DNA of 64,000 bases from Azorinus chamasolen (Eukaryota > Mollusca > Bivalvia > Cardiida > Solecurtidae), in the NCBI GenBank assembly GCA_963576725.1, contig OY755240.1, positions 63,222,003 to 63,286,002 of the forward strand, given 5' to 3'. Positions 1 to 12,260 of this stretch are shown one piece after another. Numbering within the stretch: the first letter of the stretch is position 1; every line of letters begins with the position of its first letter. The notes beneath the pieces are model-generated. The model saw only the letters and a list, made by a program, of their open reading frames with translations, had not been told where the DNA came from and searched no databases. The position numbers and the translations under genes were made by a program.

Positions 1-3000
1 TTGGTTATTCAACTGGTTATTCGTCAAATATCCGACTGTTGCGAATCTACTGCCAGCAGGAAATTGGTTATTCAGCCGTAAATTCAAAAATGTAACAGAT
101 GCGAATTTTCAGCTGGTTCTGGCTGTCAGTTGGTTATTCAACTGGTTATTCGTCAAATATCCGAATCTGGCGAATCTACTGCCAGCAGGAAATTGGTTAT
201 TCAGTCGTAAATTCAAAAATGTAACAGATGCGAATTTTCAGCTGGTTCTGGCTGTCAGTTGGTTAGTCAACTGGTAATTCGTTCAATATCCGAATCTGGC
301 GAATCTACTGCCAGCAGGAAATTGGTTATTCAGCCATAAATTCAAAAATGTAACAGATGCGAATTTTCAGCTGGTTCTGGCTGTCAGTTGGTTATTCAAC
401 TGGTTATTCGTTAAATATCCGAATCTGGCGAATCTACTGCCAGCAGGAAATTGGTTATTCAGCCGTAAATTCAAAAATGTAACGGATGCGAATTTTCAGC
501 TGGTTCTGGCTGTCAGTTGGTTATTCAACTGGTTATTCGTCAAATATCCGAATGTTGCGAATCTACTGCCAGCAGGAAATTGGTTATTCAGCCGTAAATT
601 CAAAAATGTAACAGATGCGAATTTTCAGCTGGTTCTGGCTGTCAGTTGGTTATTCAACTGGTTATTCGTTAAATGTCCGAATCTGGCGAATCTACTGCCA
701 GCAGGAAATTGGTTATTCAGCCGTAAATTCAAAAATGTAACAGATGCGAATTTTCAGATGGTTCTAGCTGTCAGTTGGTTATTCAACTGGTTATTCGTCA
801 AATATCCGAATGTTGCGAATCTACTGCCAGCAGAAAATTGGTTATTCAGCCGTAAATTCAAAAATTTAACAGAGGCGAATTTTCAGCTGATTCCGGCTGT
901 CAGTTGGTTATTCAACTGGTTATTCGTCGAATATTCGAATGTTGCGAATCTACTGCCAGCAGGAAATTGGTTATTCAGCCGTAAATTCAAAAATGTAACA
1001 GAGGCGAATTTTCAGCTGGATCTGGCTGTCAGTTGGTTATTCAACTGGTTATTCGTCAAATATCCGAATGTTGCGAATCTACTGCCAGCAGGAAATTGGT
1101 TATTCAGCCGTAAATTCAAAAATGTAACGGATGCGAATTTTCAGACGGATCTGGCTGTCAGTTGGTTATTCAACTGGTTATTCGTTAAATATCCGAAACT
1201 GGCGAATCTACTGCCAGCAGGAAATTGGTTATTCAGCTGTGAATTCAAAAATGTAACAGATGCGAATTTTCAGATGGTTCTAGCTGTCAGTTGGTTATTC
1301 AACTGGTTATTCGTCAAATATCCGGATGTTGCGAATCTACTGCCAGCAGGAAATTGGTTATTCAGCCGTATATTCAAAAATGTAACGGGTGCGAATTTTC
1401 AGCTGGATCTGGCTGTCAGTTGGTTATTCAACTGGTTATTCGTCAAATATCCGAATGTTGCGAATCTACTGCCAGCAGGAAATTGGTTATTCAGCCGTAA
1501 ATTCAAAAATGTGGCAGAGGCGAATTTTCAGCTGGTTCTAGCTGTCAGTTGGTTATTCAACTGGTTATTCGTCAAATATCCGAACGTTGCGAATCTACTG
1601 CCAGCAGGAAATTAGTTATTCAGCCGTAAATTCAAAAATGTAACAGATGCGAATTTTCAGCTGGTTCTGGCTGTCAGTTGGTTATTCAACTGGTTATTCG
1701 TTAAATATCCGAATCTGGCGAATCTACTGCCAGCAGGATATTGGTTATTCAGCCGTAAATTCAAAAATGTAACAGATGCGAATTTTCAGCTGGTTCTGGC
1801 TGTCAGTTGGTTATTCAGCTGGTTATTCGTTAAATATCCGAATCTGTCGAATCTACTGCCAACAAGAAATTGGTTATTCATCCGTAAATTCAAAAATGTA
1901 ACAGATGCGTATTTTCAGCTGGTTCTGGCTGTCAGTTGGTTATTCAACTGGTTATTCGTTAAATATCCGAATCTTGCGAATCTACTGCCAGCAGGATATT
2001 GGTTATTCAGCCGTAAATTCAAAAATGTAACAGATGCGAATTTTCAGCTGGTTCTGGCTGTCAGTTGGTTATTAAGCTGGTTATTCGTCAAATATCCGAA
2101 TCTGTCGAATCTACTGCCAGCAAGAAATTGGTTATTCATCCGTAAATTCAAAAATGTAACAGATGCGTATTTTCAGCTGGTTCTGGCTGTCAGTTGGTTA
2201 TTCAACTGGTTATTCGTTAAATATCCGAATCTGGCGAATCTACTGCCAGCAGGAAATTGGTTATTCAGCCGTAAATTCAAAAATGTAACGGATGCGAATT
2301 TTCAGCTGGTTCTGGCTGTCAGTTGGTTATTCAACTGGTTATTCGTCAAATATCCGAATGTTGCGAATCTACTGCCAGCAGGAAATTGGTTATTCAGCCG
2401 TAAATTCAAAAATGTAACAGATGTGAATTTTCAGCTGGATCTGGCTGTCAGTTGGTTATTCAACTGGTTATGCGTTAAATGTCCGAATCTGGCGAATCTA
2501 CTGCCAGCAGGAAATTGGTTATTCAGCCGTAAATTCAAAAATGTAACAGATGCGAATTTTCAGATGGTTCTAGCTGTCAGTTGGTTATTCAACTGGTTAT
2601 TCGTCAAATATCCGAATGTTGCGAATCTACTGCCAGCAGAAAATTGGCTATTCAGCCGTAAATTCAAAAAATTAACAGAGGCGAATTTTCAGCTGATTCC
2701 GGCTGTCAGTTGGTTATTCAACTGGTTATTCGTCGAATATTCGAATGTTGCGAATCTACTGCCAGCAGGAAATTGGTTATTCAGCCGTAAATTCAAAAAT
2801 GTAACAGAGGCGAATTTTCAGCTGGATCTGGCTGTCAGTTGGTTATTCAACTGGTTATTCGTCAAATATCCGAATGTTGCGAATCTACTGCCAGCAGGAA
2901 ATTAGTTATTCAGCCGTAAATTCAAAAATGTAACGGATGCGAATTTTCAGCTGGATCTGGCTGTCAGTTTGTTATTCAACTGGTTATTCGTTAAATGTCC

Positions 3001-6000
3001 GAATCTGGCGAATCTACTGCCAGCAGGAAATTGGTTATTCAGCTGTGAATTCAAAAATGTAACAGATGCGAATTTTCAGATGGTTCTAGCTGTCAGTTGG
3101 TTATTCAACTGGTTATTCGTCAAATATCCGAATGTTGCGAATCTACTGCCAGCAGGAAATTTGTTATTCAGCCGTAAATTCAAAAATGTAACTGATGCGA
3201 ATTTTCAGCTGATTCTGGCTGTCAGTTGGTTATTCAACTGGTTATTCGTCAAATATCCAAATGTTGCGAATCTACTGCCAGCAGGAAATTGGTTATTCAG
3301 CCGTAAATTCAAAAATGTAACAGAGGCGAATTTTCAGCTGGATCTGGCTGTCAGTTGGTTATTCAACTGGTTATTCGTCAAATATCCGAATGTTGCGAAT
3401 CTACTGCCAGCAGGAAATTGGTTATTCAGCCGTAAATTCAAAAATGTAACAGATGCGAATTTTCAGCTGGATCTGGCTGTCAGTTGGTTATTCAACTGGT
3501 TATTCGTCAAATATCCGAATCTGGCGAATCTACTGCCAGCAGGAAATTGGTTATTCAGCCGTAAATTAAAAAATGTAACAGATGCGAATTTTCAGCTGGT
3601 TCTGGCTGTCAGTTGGTTATTCAACTGGTTATTCGTCAAATATCCGAATGTTTCGAATGTACTGCCAGCAGGAAATTAGTTATTCAGCCGTAAATTCAAA
3701 AATGTAGCAGAGGCGAATTTTCAGCTGGTTCTGGCTGTCAGTTTATTATTCAACTGGTTATTCGTTAAATACAACTGGTTATTCGTTAAATATCCGAATT
3801 TGGCGAATCTACTGCCAGCAGGAAATTGGTTATTCAGCCGTAAATTCAAAAATGTAACAGAGGCGAATTTTCAGCTGGATCTGGCTGTCAGTTGGTTATT
3901 CAACTGGTTATTCGTTAAATATCCGAATGTGGCGAATCTACTGCCAGCAGGAAATTGGTTATTCAGCCGTTAATTCAAAAATGTAACAGATGAGAATTTT
4001 CAGCTGGTTCTGGCTGTCAGTTGGTTATTCAACTGGTTATTCGTCAAATATCCGAATGTTGCAAATCTACTGCCAGCAGGAAATTGGTTATTCAGCCGTA
4101 AATTCAAAAATGTAACAGAGGCGAATTTTCAGCTGGATCTGGCTGTCAGTTGGTTATTCAACTGGTTATTCGTCAAATATCCGAATGTTGCGAATCTACT
4201 GCCAGCAGGAAATTGGTTATTCAGCCGTAAATTCAAAACTGTAACGGATGCGAATTTTCAGCTGGATCTGGCTGTCAGTTGGTTATTCAACTGGTTATTC
4301 GTTAAATGTCCGAATCTGGCGAATCTACTGCCAGCAGGAAATTGGTTATTCAGCTGTGAATTCAAAAATGTAACAAATGCGAATTTTCAGATGGTTCTAG
4401 CTGTCAGTTGGTTATTCAACTGGTTATTCGTCAAATATCCGAATGTTGCGAATCTACTGCCAGCAGGAAATTGGTTATTCAACCGTAAATTCAAAGATGT
4501 AACAGATGCGAATTTTCAGCTGGTTCTGGCTGTCAGTTGGTTATTCAACTGGTTATTCGTCAAATATCCGAATGTTGCAAATCTACTGCCAGCAGGAAAT
4601 TGGTTATTCAGCCGTATATTCAAAAATGTAACGGGTGCGAATTTTCAGCTGGATCTGGCTGTCAGTTGGTTATTCAACTGGTTATTCGTCAAATATCCGA
4701 ATGTTGCGAATCTACTGCCAGCAGGAAATTGGTTATTCAGCCGTAAATTCAAAAATGTGGCAGAGGCGAATTTTCAGCTGGTTCTGGCTGTCAGTTGGTT
4801 ATTCAACTGGTTATTCGTCAAATATCCGAATGTTGCGAATCTACTGCCAGCAGGAAATTAGTTATTCAGCCGTAAATTCAAAAATGTAACAGATGCGAAT
4901 TTTCAGCTGGTTCTGGCTGTCAGTTGGTTATTCAACTGGTTATTCGTTAAATATCCGAATCTGGCGAATCTACTGCCAGCAGGATATTGGTTATTCAGCC
5001 GTAAATTCAAAAATGTAACAGATGCGAATTTTCAGCTGGTTCTGGCTGTCAGTTGGTTATTCAGCTGGTAATTCGTTAAATATCCGAATCTGTCGAATCT
5101 ACTGCCAGCAAGAAATTGGTTATTCATCCGTAAATTCAAAAATGTAACAGATGCGTATTTTCAGCTGGTTCTGGCTGTCAGTTGGTTATTCAACTGGTTA
5201 ATCGTTAAATATCCGAATCTGGCGAATCTACTGCCAGCAGGATATTGGTTATTCAGCCGTAAATTCAAAAATGTAACAGAGGCGAATTTTCAGCTGGATC
5301 TGGCTGTCAGTTGGTTATTCAACTGGTTATTCGTCAAATATCCGAATGTTGCGAATCTACTGCCAGCAGGAAATTGGTTATTCAGCCGTAAATTCAAAAA
5401 TGTAACAGATGCGAATTTTCAGCTGGATCTGGCTGTCAGTTGGTTATTCAACTGGTTATTCGTCAAATATCCGAATCTGGCGAATCTACTGCCAGCAGGA
5501 AATTGGTTATTCAGCCGTAAATTCAAAAATGTAACAGATGCGAATTTTCAGCTGGTTCTGGCTGTCAGTTGGTTATTCAACTGGTTATTCGTTAAATATC
5601 CGAATGTTTCGAATGTACTGCCAGCAGGAAATTAGTTATTCAGCCGTAAATTCAAAAATGTAGCAGAGGCGAATTTTCAGATGGTTCTAGCTATCAGTTG
5701 GTTATTCAACTGGTTATTCGTCAAATATCCGAATGTTGCGAATCTACTGCCAGCAGGAAATTGGTTATTCAACCGTAAATTCAAAGATGTAACTGATGCG
5801 AATTTTCAGCTGATTCTGGCTGTCAGTTGGTTATTCAACTGGTTATTCGTCAAATATCCGAATGTTGCCAATCTACTGCCAGCAGGAAATTGGTTATTCA
5901 GCCGTAAATTCAAAAATGTAACAGAGGCGAATTTTCAGCTGGATCTGGCTGTCAGTTGGTTATTCAACTGGTTATTCGTCAAATATCAGAATGTTGCGAA

Positions 6001-8053
6001 TCTACTGCCAGCAGGAAATTGGTTATTCAGCCGTAAATTCAAAAATGTAACAGATGCGAATTTTCAGCTGGTTCTGGCTGTCAGTTGGTTATTCAACTGG
6101 TTATTCGTCAAATATCCGAATGTTGCAAATCTACTGCCAGCAGGAAATTGGTTATTCAGCCGTATATTCAAAAATGTAACGGGTGCGAATTTTCAGCTGG
6201 ATCTGGCTGTCAGTTGGTTATTCAACTGGTTATTCGTCAAATATCCGAATGTTGCGAATCTACTGCCAGCAGGAAATTGGTTATTCAGCCGTAAATTCAA
6301 AAATGTGGCAGAGGCGAATTTTCAGCTGGTTCTGGCTGTCAGTTGGTTATTCAACTGGTTATTCGTCAAATATCCGAATGTTGCGAATCTACTGCCAGCA
6401 GGAAATTAGTTATTCAGCCGTAAATTCAAAAATGTAACAGATGCGAATTTTCAGCTGGTTCTGGCTGTCAGTTGGTTATTCAACTGGTTATTCGTTAAAT
6501 ATCCGAATCTGGCGAATCTACTGCCAGCAGGATATTGGTTATTCAGCCGTAAATTCAAAAATGTAACAGATGCGAATTTTCAGCTGGTTCTGGCTGTCAG
6601 TTGGTTATTCAGCTGGTTATTCGTTAAATATCCGAATCTGTCGAATCTACTGCCAGCAAGAAATTGGTTATTCATCCGTAAATTCAAAAATGTAACAGAT
6701 GCGTATTTTCAGCTGGTTCTGGCTGTCAGTTGTTTATTCAACTGGTTAATCGTTAAATATCCGAATCTGGCGAATCTACTGCCAGCAGGATATTGGTTAT
6801 TCAGCCGTAAATTCAAAAATGTAACAGATGCGAATTTTCAGCTGGTTCTGGCTGTCAGTTGGTTATTAAGCTGGTTATTCGTTAAATATCCGAATCTGTC
6901 GAATCTACTGCCAGCAAGAAATTGGTTATTCATCCGTAAATTCAAAAATGTAACAGATGCGTATTTTCAGCTGGTTCTGGCTGTCAGTTGGTTATTCAAC
7001 TGGTTATTCGTTAAATATCCGAATCTGGCGAATCTACTGCCAGCAGGAAATTTGTTATTCAGCCGTAAATTCAAAAATGTAACGGGTGCGAATTTTCAGC
7101 TGGTTTTGGCTGTCAGTTGGTTATTCAACTGGTTATTCGTCAAATATCCGAATGTTGCGAATCTACTGCCAGCAGGAAATTGGTTATTCAGCCGTAAATT
7201 CAAAAATGTAACAGAGGCGAATTTTCAGCTGGATCTGGCTGTCATTTGGTTATTTAACTGGTTATTCGTCAAATATCTGATTCTGGCGAATATACTGCCA
7301 GCATGAAATTGGTTATTCAGCCATAAATTCAAAAATGTAACAGAGGCGAATTTTCAGCTGGTCATGGCTGTCAGTTGATTATTTAACTGGTTATTCGTTA
7401 AATATCCGAATCTGGCGAATATACTGCCAGCAGGAAATTGGTTATTCAGCCGTAAATTCAAAAATGTAACAGCTGCGAATTTTCAGCTGGTTCTGGCTGT
7501 CAATTGGTTATTCAACTGGTTATTCGTTAAATATCCGAATCTGGCGAATCTACTGCCAGCATGAAATTGGTTATTTAACCGGATATTCAAAAATGTAACA
7601 GATTCGAATTTTCAGCTGGTTCTGGCTGTCAGTTGTTTATTCAACTGGTTATTCGTCAAATATCCGAATCTGGCGAATATACTGCCAGCAAGACATTGGT
7701 TATTCAGCCGTATATTCAAAAAATTAACATAGCCGAAATAACAGCTGGTTCAGGCTGTCAATTGGTTATTCAACTGGTTATTCGTCAAATATCCGAATTT
7801 GACGAATATACTGCCAGCAGGAAATTGGTTATTCAGCCGTGAATTCAAACATTTAACAGAGCCGAAATTACTGCTGGCTTTGTCTGTCAGTTGGTTATTC
7901 AACTGGTTATTCGTCAAATATCCGAATCTGGCGAAGCTACTGCCAGCATAAAATTGGTTATTCAGCAGTAACTTCAAAAATGTAACAGATGTGAATTTTC
8001 TGTTGTCTCTAGCTGTCAGTTGGTTATTCAACTGGTTATTCGTCAAATATCCG
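1..8053 (+). repeat. 129-bp satellite array, forward orientation (~62 copies)
   Basis: Tandem array with a 129-bp period. The landmark TTGGTTATTCAACTGG recurs at 1, 130, 259 and so on to about 8,020. The octamer GGTTATTC occurs three times per unit, so the monomer probably grew from a shorter ancestor. The left end lies outside the window. Most copies differ by a few substitutions; copies after about 7,240 are more diverged. Because 129 is 43 codons, any frame open in one unit stays open through many, giving tryptophan-rich pseudo-ORFs in several frames. These are broken by TGG to TAG changes (for example near 1,614, 2,904, 3,678, 4,860, 6,408), so I do not treat them as genes. The same satellite recurs inverted at 12,581-15,545. 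Confidence 0.97.
3751..3792 (+). repeat. 21-bp tandem duplication inside the 129-bp array
   Basis: The 21 bp at 3,751-3,771 are repeated exactly at 3,772-3,792, making this unit 150 bp long. It is the only register shift I found among the forward copies up to about 6.4 kb, and it explains why repeat variants on either side are spaced by a multiple of 129 plus 21. Confidence 0.95.
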
Positions 8054-8425
8054 GGGAAAATGTCTAAATATTGTCCAATTTAGACGTTAGACAGTTCTAT
8101 TAAGTCGGAAAAAAGTCTAACAAGTGTCTAATTTAGAAATTAGACAATTTGCCGGACCTGGAAAATGTTTAAATATTGTACAATTTAGACATAAGACATT
8201 TCTATCTGGTCGGAAAAAATTCCAACAAGTGTCTAATATCGACTCTTGACAATTTGCTGGGCCTGGAAAATGTCTAAATATTGTCGAATTTAGACATTAG
8301 ACATTTCTATTAATTCGGAAAATTGTCTAATAAGTGTCGAATTTAGACGTTAGACAATTTGCTGGGTCGGCATTCTTTTCAGTCTTGATAGAAGTGTCTA
8401 GTTTCTAAAATCGACAATATTGGAC
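8054..8425 (+). repeat. 105-bp tandem repeat (GTCTAAATATTG type), 3-4 copies
   Basis: The landmark GGAAAATGTYTAAATATTG starts at 8,055, 8,160 and 8,265, an exact 105-bp period, followed by a diverged partial copy to about 8,425. Units are rich in the complementary motifs GTCTAAT and ATTAGAC, so each can fold on itself. It abuts the 129-bp array directly. Related fragments recur at 9,061-9,132, 9,741-9,907, 10,249-10,433 and 10,906-10,960. Confidence 0.85.
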
Positions 8426-9060
8426 AACACCCTCCTCTCCTGTGTTCTCACGGCAGCGGGATGCCCCGACCTGGGCGGTTCTTTCCCGTGGAATGTCCCA
8501 GTTGAAGCACAACAGCCGACTTCCCCGGCGTGCATGTCTCCGTCCCCATTGTAGAGCCCTGTGTTTGGACGGGAACCTGCTGCCGCGAGCTGAGCTGCTC
8601 GGAGCCGTGTAAGATTACCGTATTAGCATGGCGGCGGGCGTCCCAGGCCAGCGTGGCATGGTTCCGTGGAAGGTCCTGTTGCAGCACGGTAGCCGACAGC
8701 CTTGACGAGCGCGGCTTCGTCCCCGTGGTAGATTCCCCGTGTTCTCACGACAGCAGGCTGCCTAAGCCTGCATGGTTCTGTCCCGCGAAAGATCCTTGTT
8801 GAAGCATGTGGGCCGACTGACCTGGCACGCGTGGCTCCGTCCCCGTGCTAGATCCCCGTCTTCGCACGGGATACGATTGCCACAGGCTGCGTGTCTCGGT
8901 CTCGTGAAAGAACACCGTGTTAGCAGGGCATCGGGATTCCCCGGCCAGCGCGTCTGGAAGATTCCCGTTGAAGCACGGGAGTCGACTGCCCCGGCCCATG
9001 CGGCTTCGTCCCGTATTAGACTCCAGTGTTCCGTGGAAGGCCCTGATGCCGGGCAAGCTG
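8426..9060 (+). repeat. GC-rich ~60-bp degenerate modules, block 1
   Basis: Composition changes abruptly to GC-rich. The block consists of diverged modules of roughly 60 bp with alternating cores such as CCGTCCCCGTGGTAGAT, CCGTGTTCTCACGGCAGC and GTTGAAGCACGGGAGCCGAC. Short open frames on both strands follow from the composition and have no recognisable domains. The distal part is duplicated at 9,923-10,248. Confidence 0.75.
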
Positions 9061-9132
9061 TCCAACTTCAAAATTAGACACTTGTTATTCAATTTTCCGA
9101 CTTGATAGAAATGTCTAATGTCTAAATTGGAC
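9061..9132 (+). repeat. Fragment of the 105-bp repeat family
   Basis: Carries the GTCTAATGTCTAAATTGGAC signature of the 105-bp repeat family and ends in ATTGGAC exactly where the TIR element at 9,133 begins. Intact relatives near 9,892 and 10,312 read ATTGGACAATATTTAGA, which gives the probable empty site. Confidence 0.75.
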
Positions 9133-9740
9133 ATGTGCGTGAAGTTAGCTGCCAGTTGCCAGTTGCCAGTTGCCAATTGAACCGTGAACACACGGCTGAC
9201 GATTCAAATATAAGATACTCGCGAATCGTCAACTGGCAACTTGCAGCCAACTTCACTATACGGCTTCCAATTCAATATGATACTCGCGAATCGTCAACTG
9301 GCAACTGTCAGCCAGCAGCCAATTCAAATGAAACTTTATGACATGTGATCGCAAGTGAACCGTCAACTGGCAACTGACAGCCAGCTGTCAATTCGAATTC
9401 AATTATACCTAGACGCACATTCGTTTGAATTGTCAACTGGCAACTGGCAGCCAGCTGACAATTCGCTCTTAACATATTAAAACAGAGTTGATCATGAATA
9501 GTCAACTGGCAACTGACAGCCAGCTGCCAATTCAAAAATAACAAAAGAAACTGTGTTTGCAGGCGAACCGTCAACTGGCAACTGGCAGTCAGCTGCCAAT
9601 TCAAATGTAACTTCCAAAATTGTGTTTACTGACGAACCGTCAACTGGGAACTGGCAGCAATCCGCCAATTCGACTTTTATTATACCTAGATACGTATTTA
9701 TGTGAATTTTCAACTGGCAACTGGCTAACTTCACGCACAT
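9133..9740. mobile_element. 608-bp TIR element with ~70-bp internal repeats
   Basis: Starts ATGTGCGTGAAGTTAGC and ends with its exact reverse complement, so the perfect terminal inverted repeat is 17 bp, followed by a similar sequence offset by 3 nt. The interior repeats GTCAACTGGCAACTG at about 63-71-bp spacing (9,229, 9,292, 9,362, 9,429, 9,499, 9,570, 9,639). It sits between ATTGGAC and AATAT of a 105-bp-type repeat, with no clear target duplication. No transposase is encoded. A near-identical terminus closes the inverted 129-bp array at 15,777-15,793, so I infer the two belong to one family. Confidence 0.8.
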
Positions 9741-9922
9741 AATATGTTTAAACTAAACTACAAGGCTCGTCTATAATGTAAAGGATGGACAATATTTAGA
9801 CATTTTTCCCGAACTAACAAATTGCCCACCGTCGAAATTAAACAGTTTTTAAACATTTTTTCAGACTTGATAGAAATGTATAGTGTCTAAATTGGACAAT
9901 ATTTAGAGCCCCCCCCCCCCCC
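9741..9922 (+). repeat. 105-bp-family fragment and poly(C) tract
   Basis: Resumes the GTCTAAATTGGACAATATTTAGA-type repeat interrupted by the 608-bp element. A homopolymer of about 15 C (9,908-9,922) leads directly into the next GC-rich block. Confidence 0.7.
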
Positions 9923-10248
9923 GTGTTCTCATGTCAGCGAGCTACCCTGCCCTGCGTGGCTCTGTCCCGTGAAAGATCCTTGTTGAAGCATGAGAACCAA
10001 CTGCCTTGGCACCCGCGGCTCCGTCCCCGTGCTAGATCCCCGTCTTCGCACGGGATACGATTGCCACAGGCTGCACGTCTCGGTCCCGTGAAAGAACACC
10101 GTGTTAGCAGGGCATCGGGATTCCCCGGCCAGCGCGTATGGAAGATTCCCGTTGAAGCACCGAGGTCGACTGATCCGGCCCATGTGGCTTCGTCCCGTGG
10201 TACATCCCAGTGTTTTGTAGAAGGTCCTGATTACGGACAAGCTGTCCA
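9923..10248 (+). repeat. GC-rich modules, block 2 (duplicate of block 1 distal part)
   Basis: Closely matches about 8,740-9,060 at an offset near 1.18 kb. For example, CCGTCCCCGTGCTAGATCCC is at 8,837 and 10,021, with long near-identical runs on either side. The duplicated stretch includes the flanking 105-bp-family sequence, so the two kinds of module were copied together. Confidence 0.85.
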
Positions 10249-10433
10249 ACGTCGAAATTAGACACTTGTTATTCAATTTTCCGACCTGATAGAAATGTCT
10301 AATGTCTAAATTGGACAATATTTAGACATTTTCCCCGACCTGTCAAATTGTCTACCGTAGAAATTAAACATTTTAAGACATTTTCTCAAACTTGATAGAA
10401 ATATCTAGTGTCTAAATTGGGCAATATTTAGAC
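10249..10433 (+). repeat. 105-bp-family repeat
   Basis: About two diverged units with the signatures ATTAGACACTTGTTATTC and GTCTAAATTGGACAATATT. It links GC-rich blocks 2 and 3. Confidence 0.75.
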
Positions 10434-10905
10434 CCCCGTGTTCTCATGGCCGCGAATTACCCCGCCCTGTGCGGTTCTGTCCCGTTGAAGCACGACAGCT
10501 GACTGCACCGGCGAGCATGGCTCCGTCCCCGTGATAGATCCCCTAGTTCGCACGGGAGCCGGCTGTCGCGAACTGCGCTGTTCGGACCCGTGTAAGATTA
10601 CGTATTAGCATGGCAGCGGACTTCCCCGGTCAGCTAGCTCGGTTCCGTGGAAGGTCCCCGTAGCAGAACGGGAGCCGACTGTCCTGGCGCTCGCGGCTCC
10701 GTCCCCGTGGTAGATGCCCGTGTTCGTACGGGATTCGGCTGCCGCAATCTGCGCGTCTCGGTCTCATGAAAGATCACCGCGTTAGCAGGATCAGGGCATC
10801 GGTCTTCCCCGACCAACGCTGCTGGAAGATCCCCGTTGAAGTACGGGAGCCGACTGCTCCGGCTCATGCGGCTTCGTCCCGTGGTAGATCCATGTGTTCG
10901 CGGCC
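10434..10905 (+). repeat. GC-rich ~60-bp modules, block 3
   Basis: Same module types as blocks 1 and 2 (CCGTGTTCTCATGGCCGC, CCGTCCCCGTGGTAGATGCC, GTTGAAGTACGGGAGCCGAC) in a different order. No domain is recognisable in any frame. Confidence 0.75.
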
Positions 10906-11490
10906 TGGCAAATTGTCTAACGTCTAAATTAGACACTTGTTAGACAATTTTTCAGACTAGATCCAGATCCATGTCAGACGCAAATTAGATCCAGATGCAG
11001 ATCGGATCAAATTATATGCAGATCAATACAGATCAGATCCAGATCAGATCCAGATCTGTGTTCAAAGATAAGATCTAGATTCAAATCAGATCCAGACTTT
11101 TATCCAGATCAGATCCAGGTCAGGTCAGATCCAGATCCAGATCCGAGACCAGGTCAGATCAGATATAGATCCAAGATCAGATCCAGATCCAAATCCTGTC
11201 CAGATTAGATCAGATCAGATCTATATACAGATGCAGAATATGTCTGGCCAGATCAGATTAGAAGTGATTCGGATCCCGGTCCTTAACAGAGTTTCCAGAT
11301 CAGATCAGTTTAGATCAAAATCCAGATCCAGTTCAAGATCTATATCAGATCCGATCAGCTCCAATTCAGATCAGATCCAGATCAGATCCAGATATCAATA
11401 TCTGGATCCGTATCAGATAAGATTAGAGCATGATCCAGATCAGATCCATATCTGGATTCAGATCAAGATCCTGATCAGATCAGGTTAAAT
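10906..11490 (+). repeat. GATCCA/GATCAGATCCA degenerate simple array, forward
   Basis: After a short 105-bp-family tail (10,906-10,960), the sequence becomes a degenerate array of AGATCAGATCC with a 5-6-bp rhythm. The open frame at 11,231-11,488 (serine, aspartate, glutamine and arginine rich) is a translation of this repeat and not a gene. Confidence 0.85.
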
Positions 11491-12130
11491 CTAGATTTGG
11501 AAAAAATCGGCTTGTTCACGTAATGAGAGTAAATGTGCGCAATTTATTATCAACAGACCGGCGACCCAGCTCTAAGTCATGTGAGTAAAGAAACCGCTAC
11601 TGGCAGTCACAGGCTTTTTGTAGACAGTCTGTACAAACCGTTAGTAAATAAACATCACTAGCTTAGATTAAACGATTCCTCATTCATCTTCTGATATGTG
11701 TCCAAATCGTTATTGACTTTGGATCTACAATCAATAATTTAAAATCTGGATGAAATCGGGGCACACGCTGACAAACAAAGCAGAAAGAAAATACAGTTTG
11801 ACACTAAAATATGTAACCAGATATATATCTACAAAGTCTTGAAATAATGAAAATCTACAAAAAAAAATAAATGTATGCTCTAAAAATGTGATGTTGCCGA
11901 AGATCTTACGTAGTTTATGGTATGTAACACAGGGCACCGTCACAATCAATTATGGACCTCGACAGAAATAATGTATGAACACTATATATATAGACAAGGG
12001 GTCAAACTTCCTATTTACGAATTTTACCCATCTCCAAAGTCATGCCTCTTTTGACATTCATTCAAACGGTATATCGGGTAAAGCTTTTTGCCAATAAGTA
12101 GTCTAATGTATAGTCTATGTAACTGCAAAG
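11491..12130. other. Low-repeat core between inverted arrays
   Basis: About 640 bp that look single-copy within the window. The longest open frame (minus, 11,731-11,949) has no recognisable domain. If the surrounding arrays are the arms of one inverted structure, this is its loop. I see no transposase, RNA gene or promoter here. Confidence 0.5.
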
Positions 12131-12260
12131 CGAAAAGCTCCTAGTTCTGGTTCTTGATCTTGATCCTGGTCCTGGTCCTGGTCCTGGTCCTTGTCATGAT
12201 CCTGATCCTGATCTTGATCTTGATCCTGATCTTGATCTTGATTCTGATCTTGATCTTATT
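12131..12260 (+). repeat. (TCCTGG)n/(GATCTT)n simple repeat
   Basis: Runs of TCCTGG and then GATCCT or GATCTT hexamers. It is cleaner than the neighbouring degenerate GATC arrays. Confidence 0.9.

Noticed and set aside
758..6409. Long tryptophan-rich plus-strand open frames as repeat-protein genes
   Set aside because: They follow from a 129-bp period; several frames are open at once, stops recur at the same TGG codon, and there is no promoter, signal peptide or unique terminus.
1..8053. CRISPR-like array
   Set aside because: Repeats are contiguous 129-bp monomers without unique spacers, and the sequence is eukaryotic.
11231..11488. Serine/arginine/glutamine-rich frame resembling an SR protein
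   Set aside because: It is the translation of the degenerate GATCCA array.
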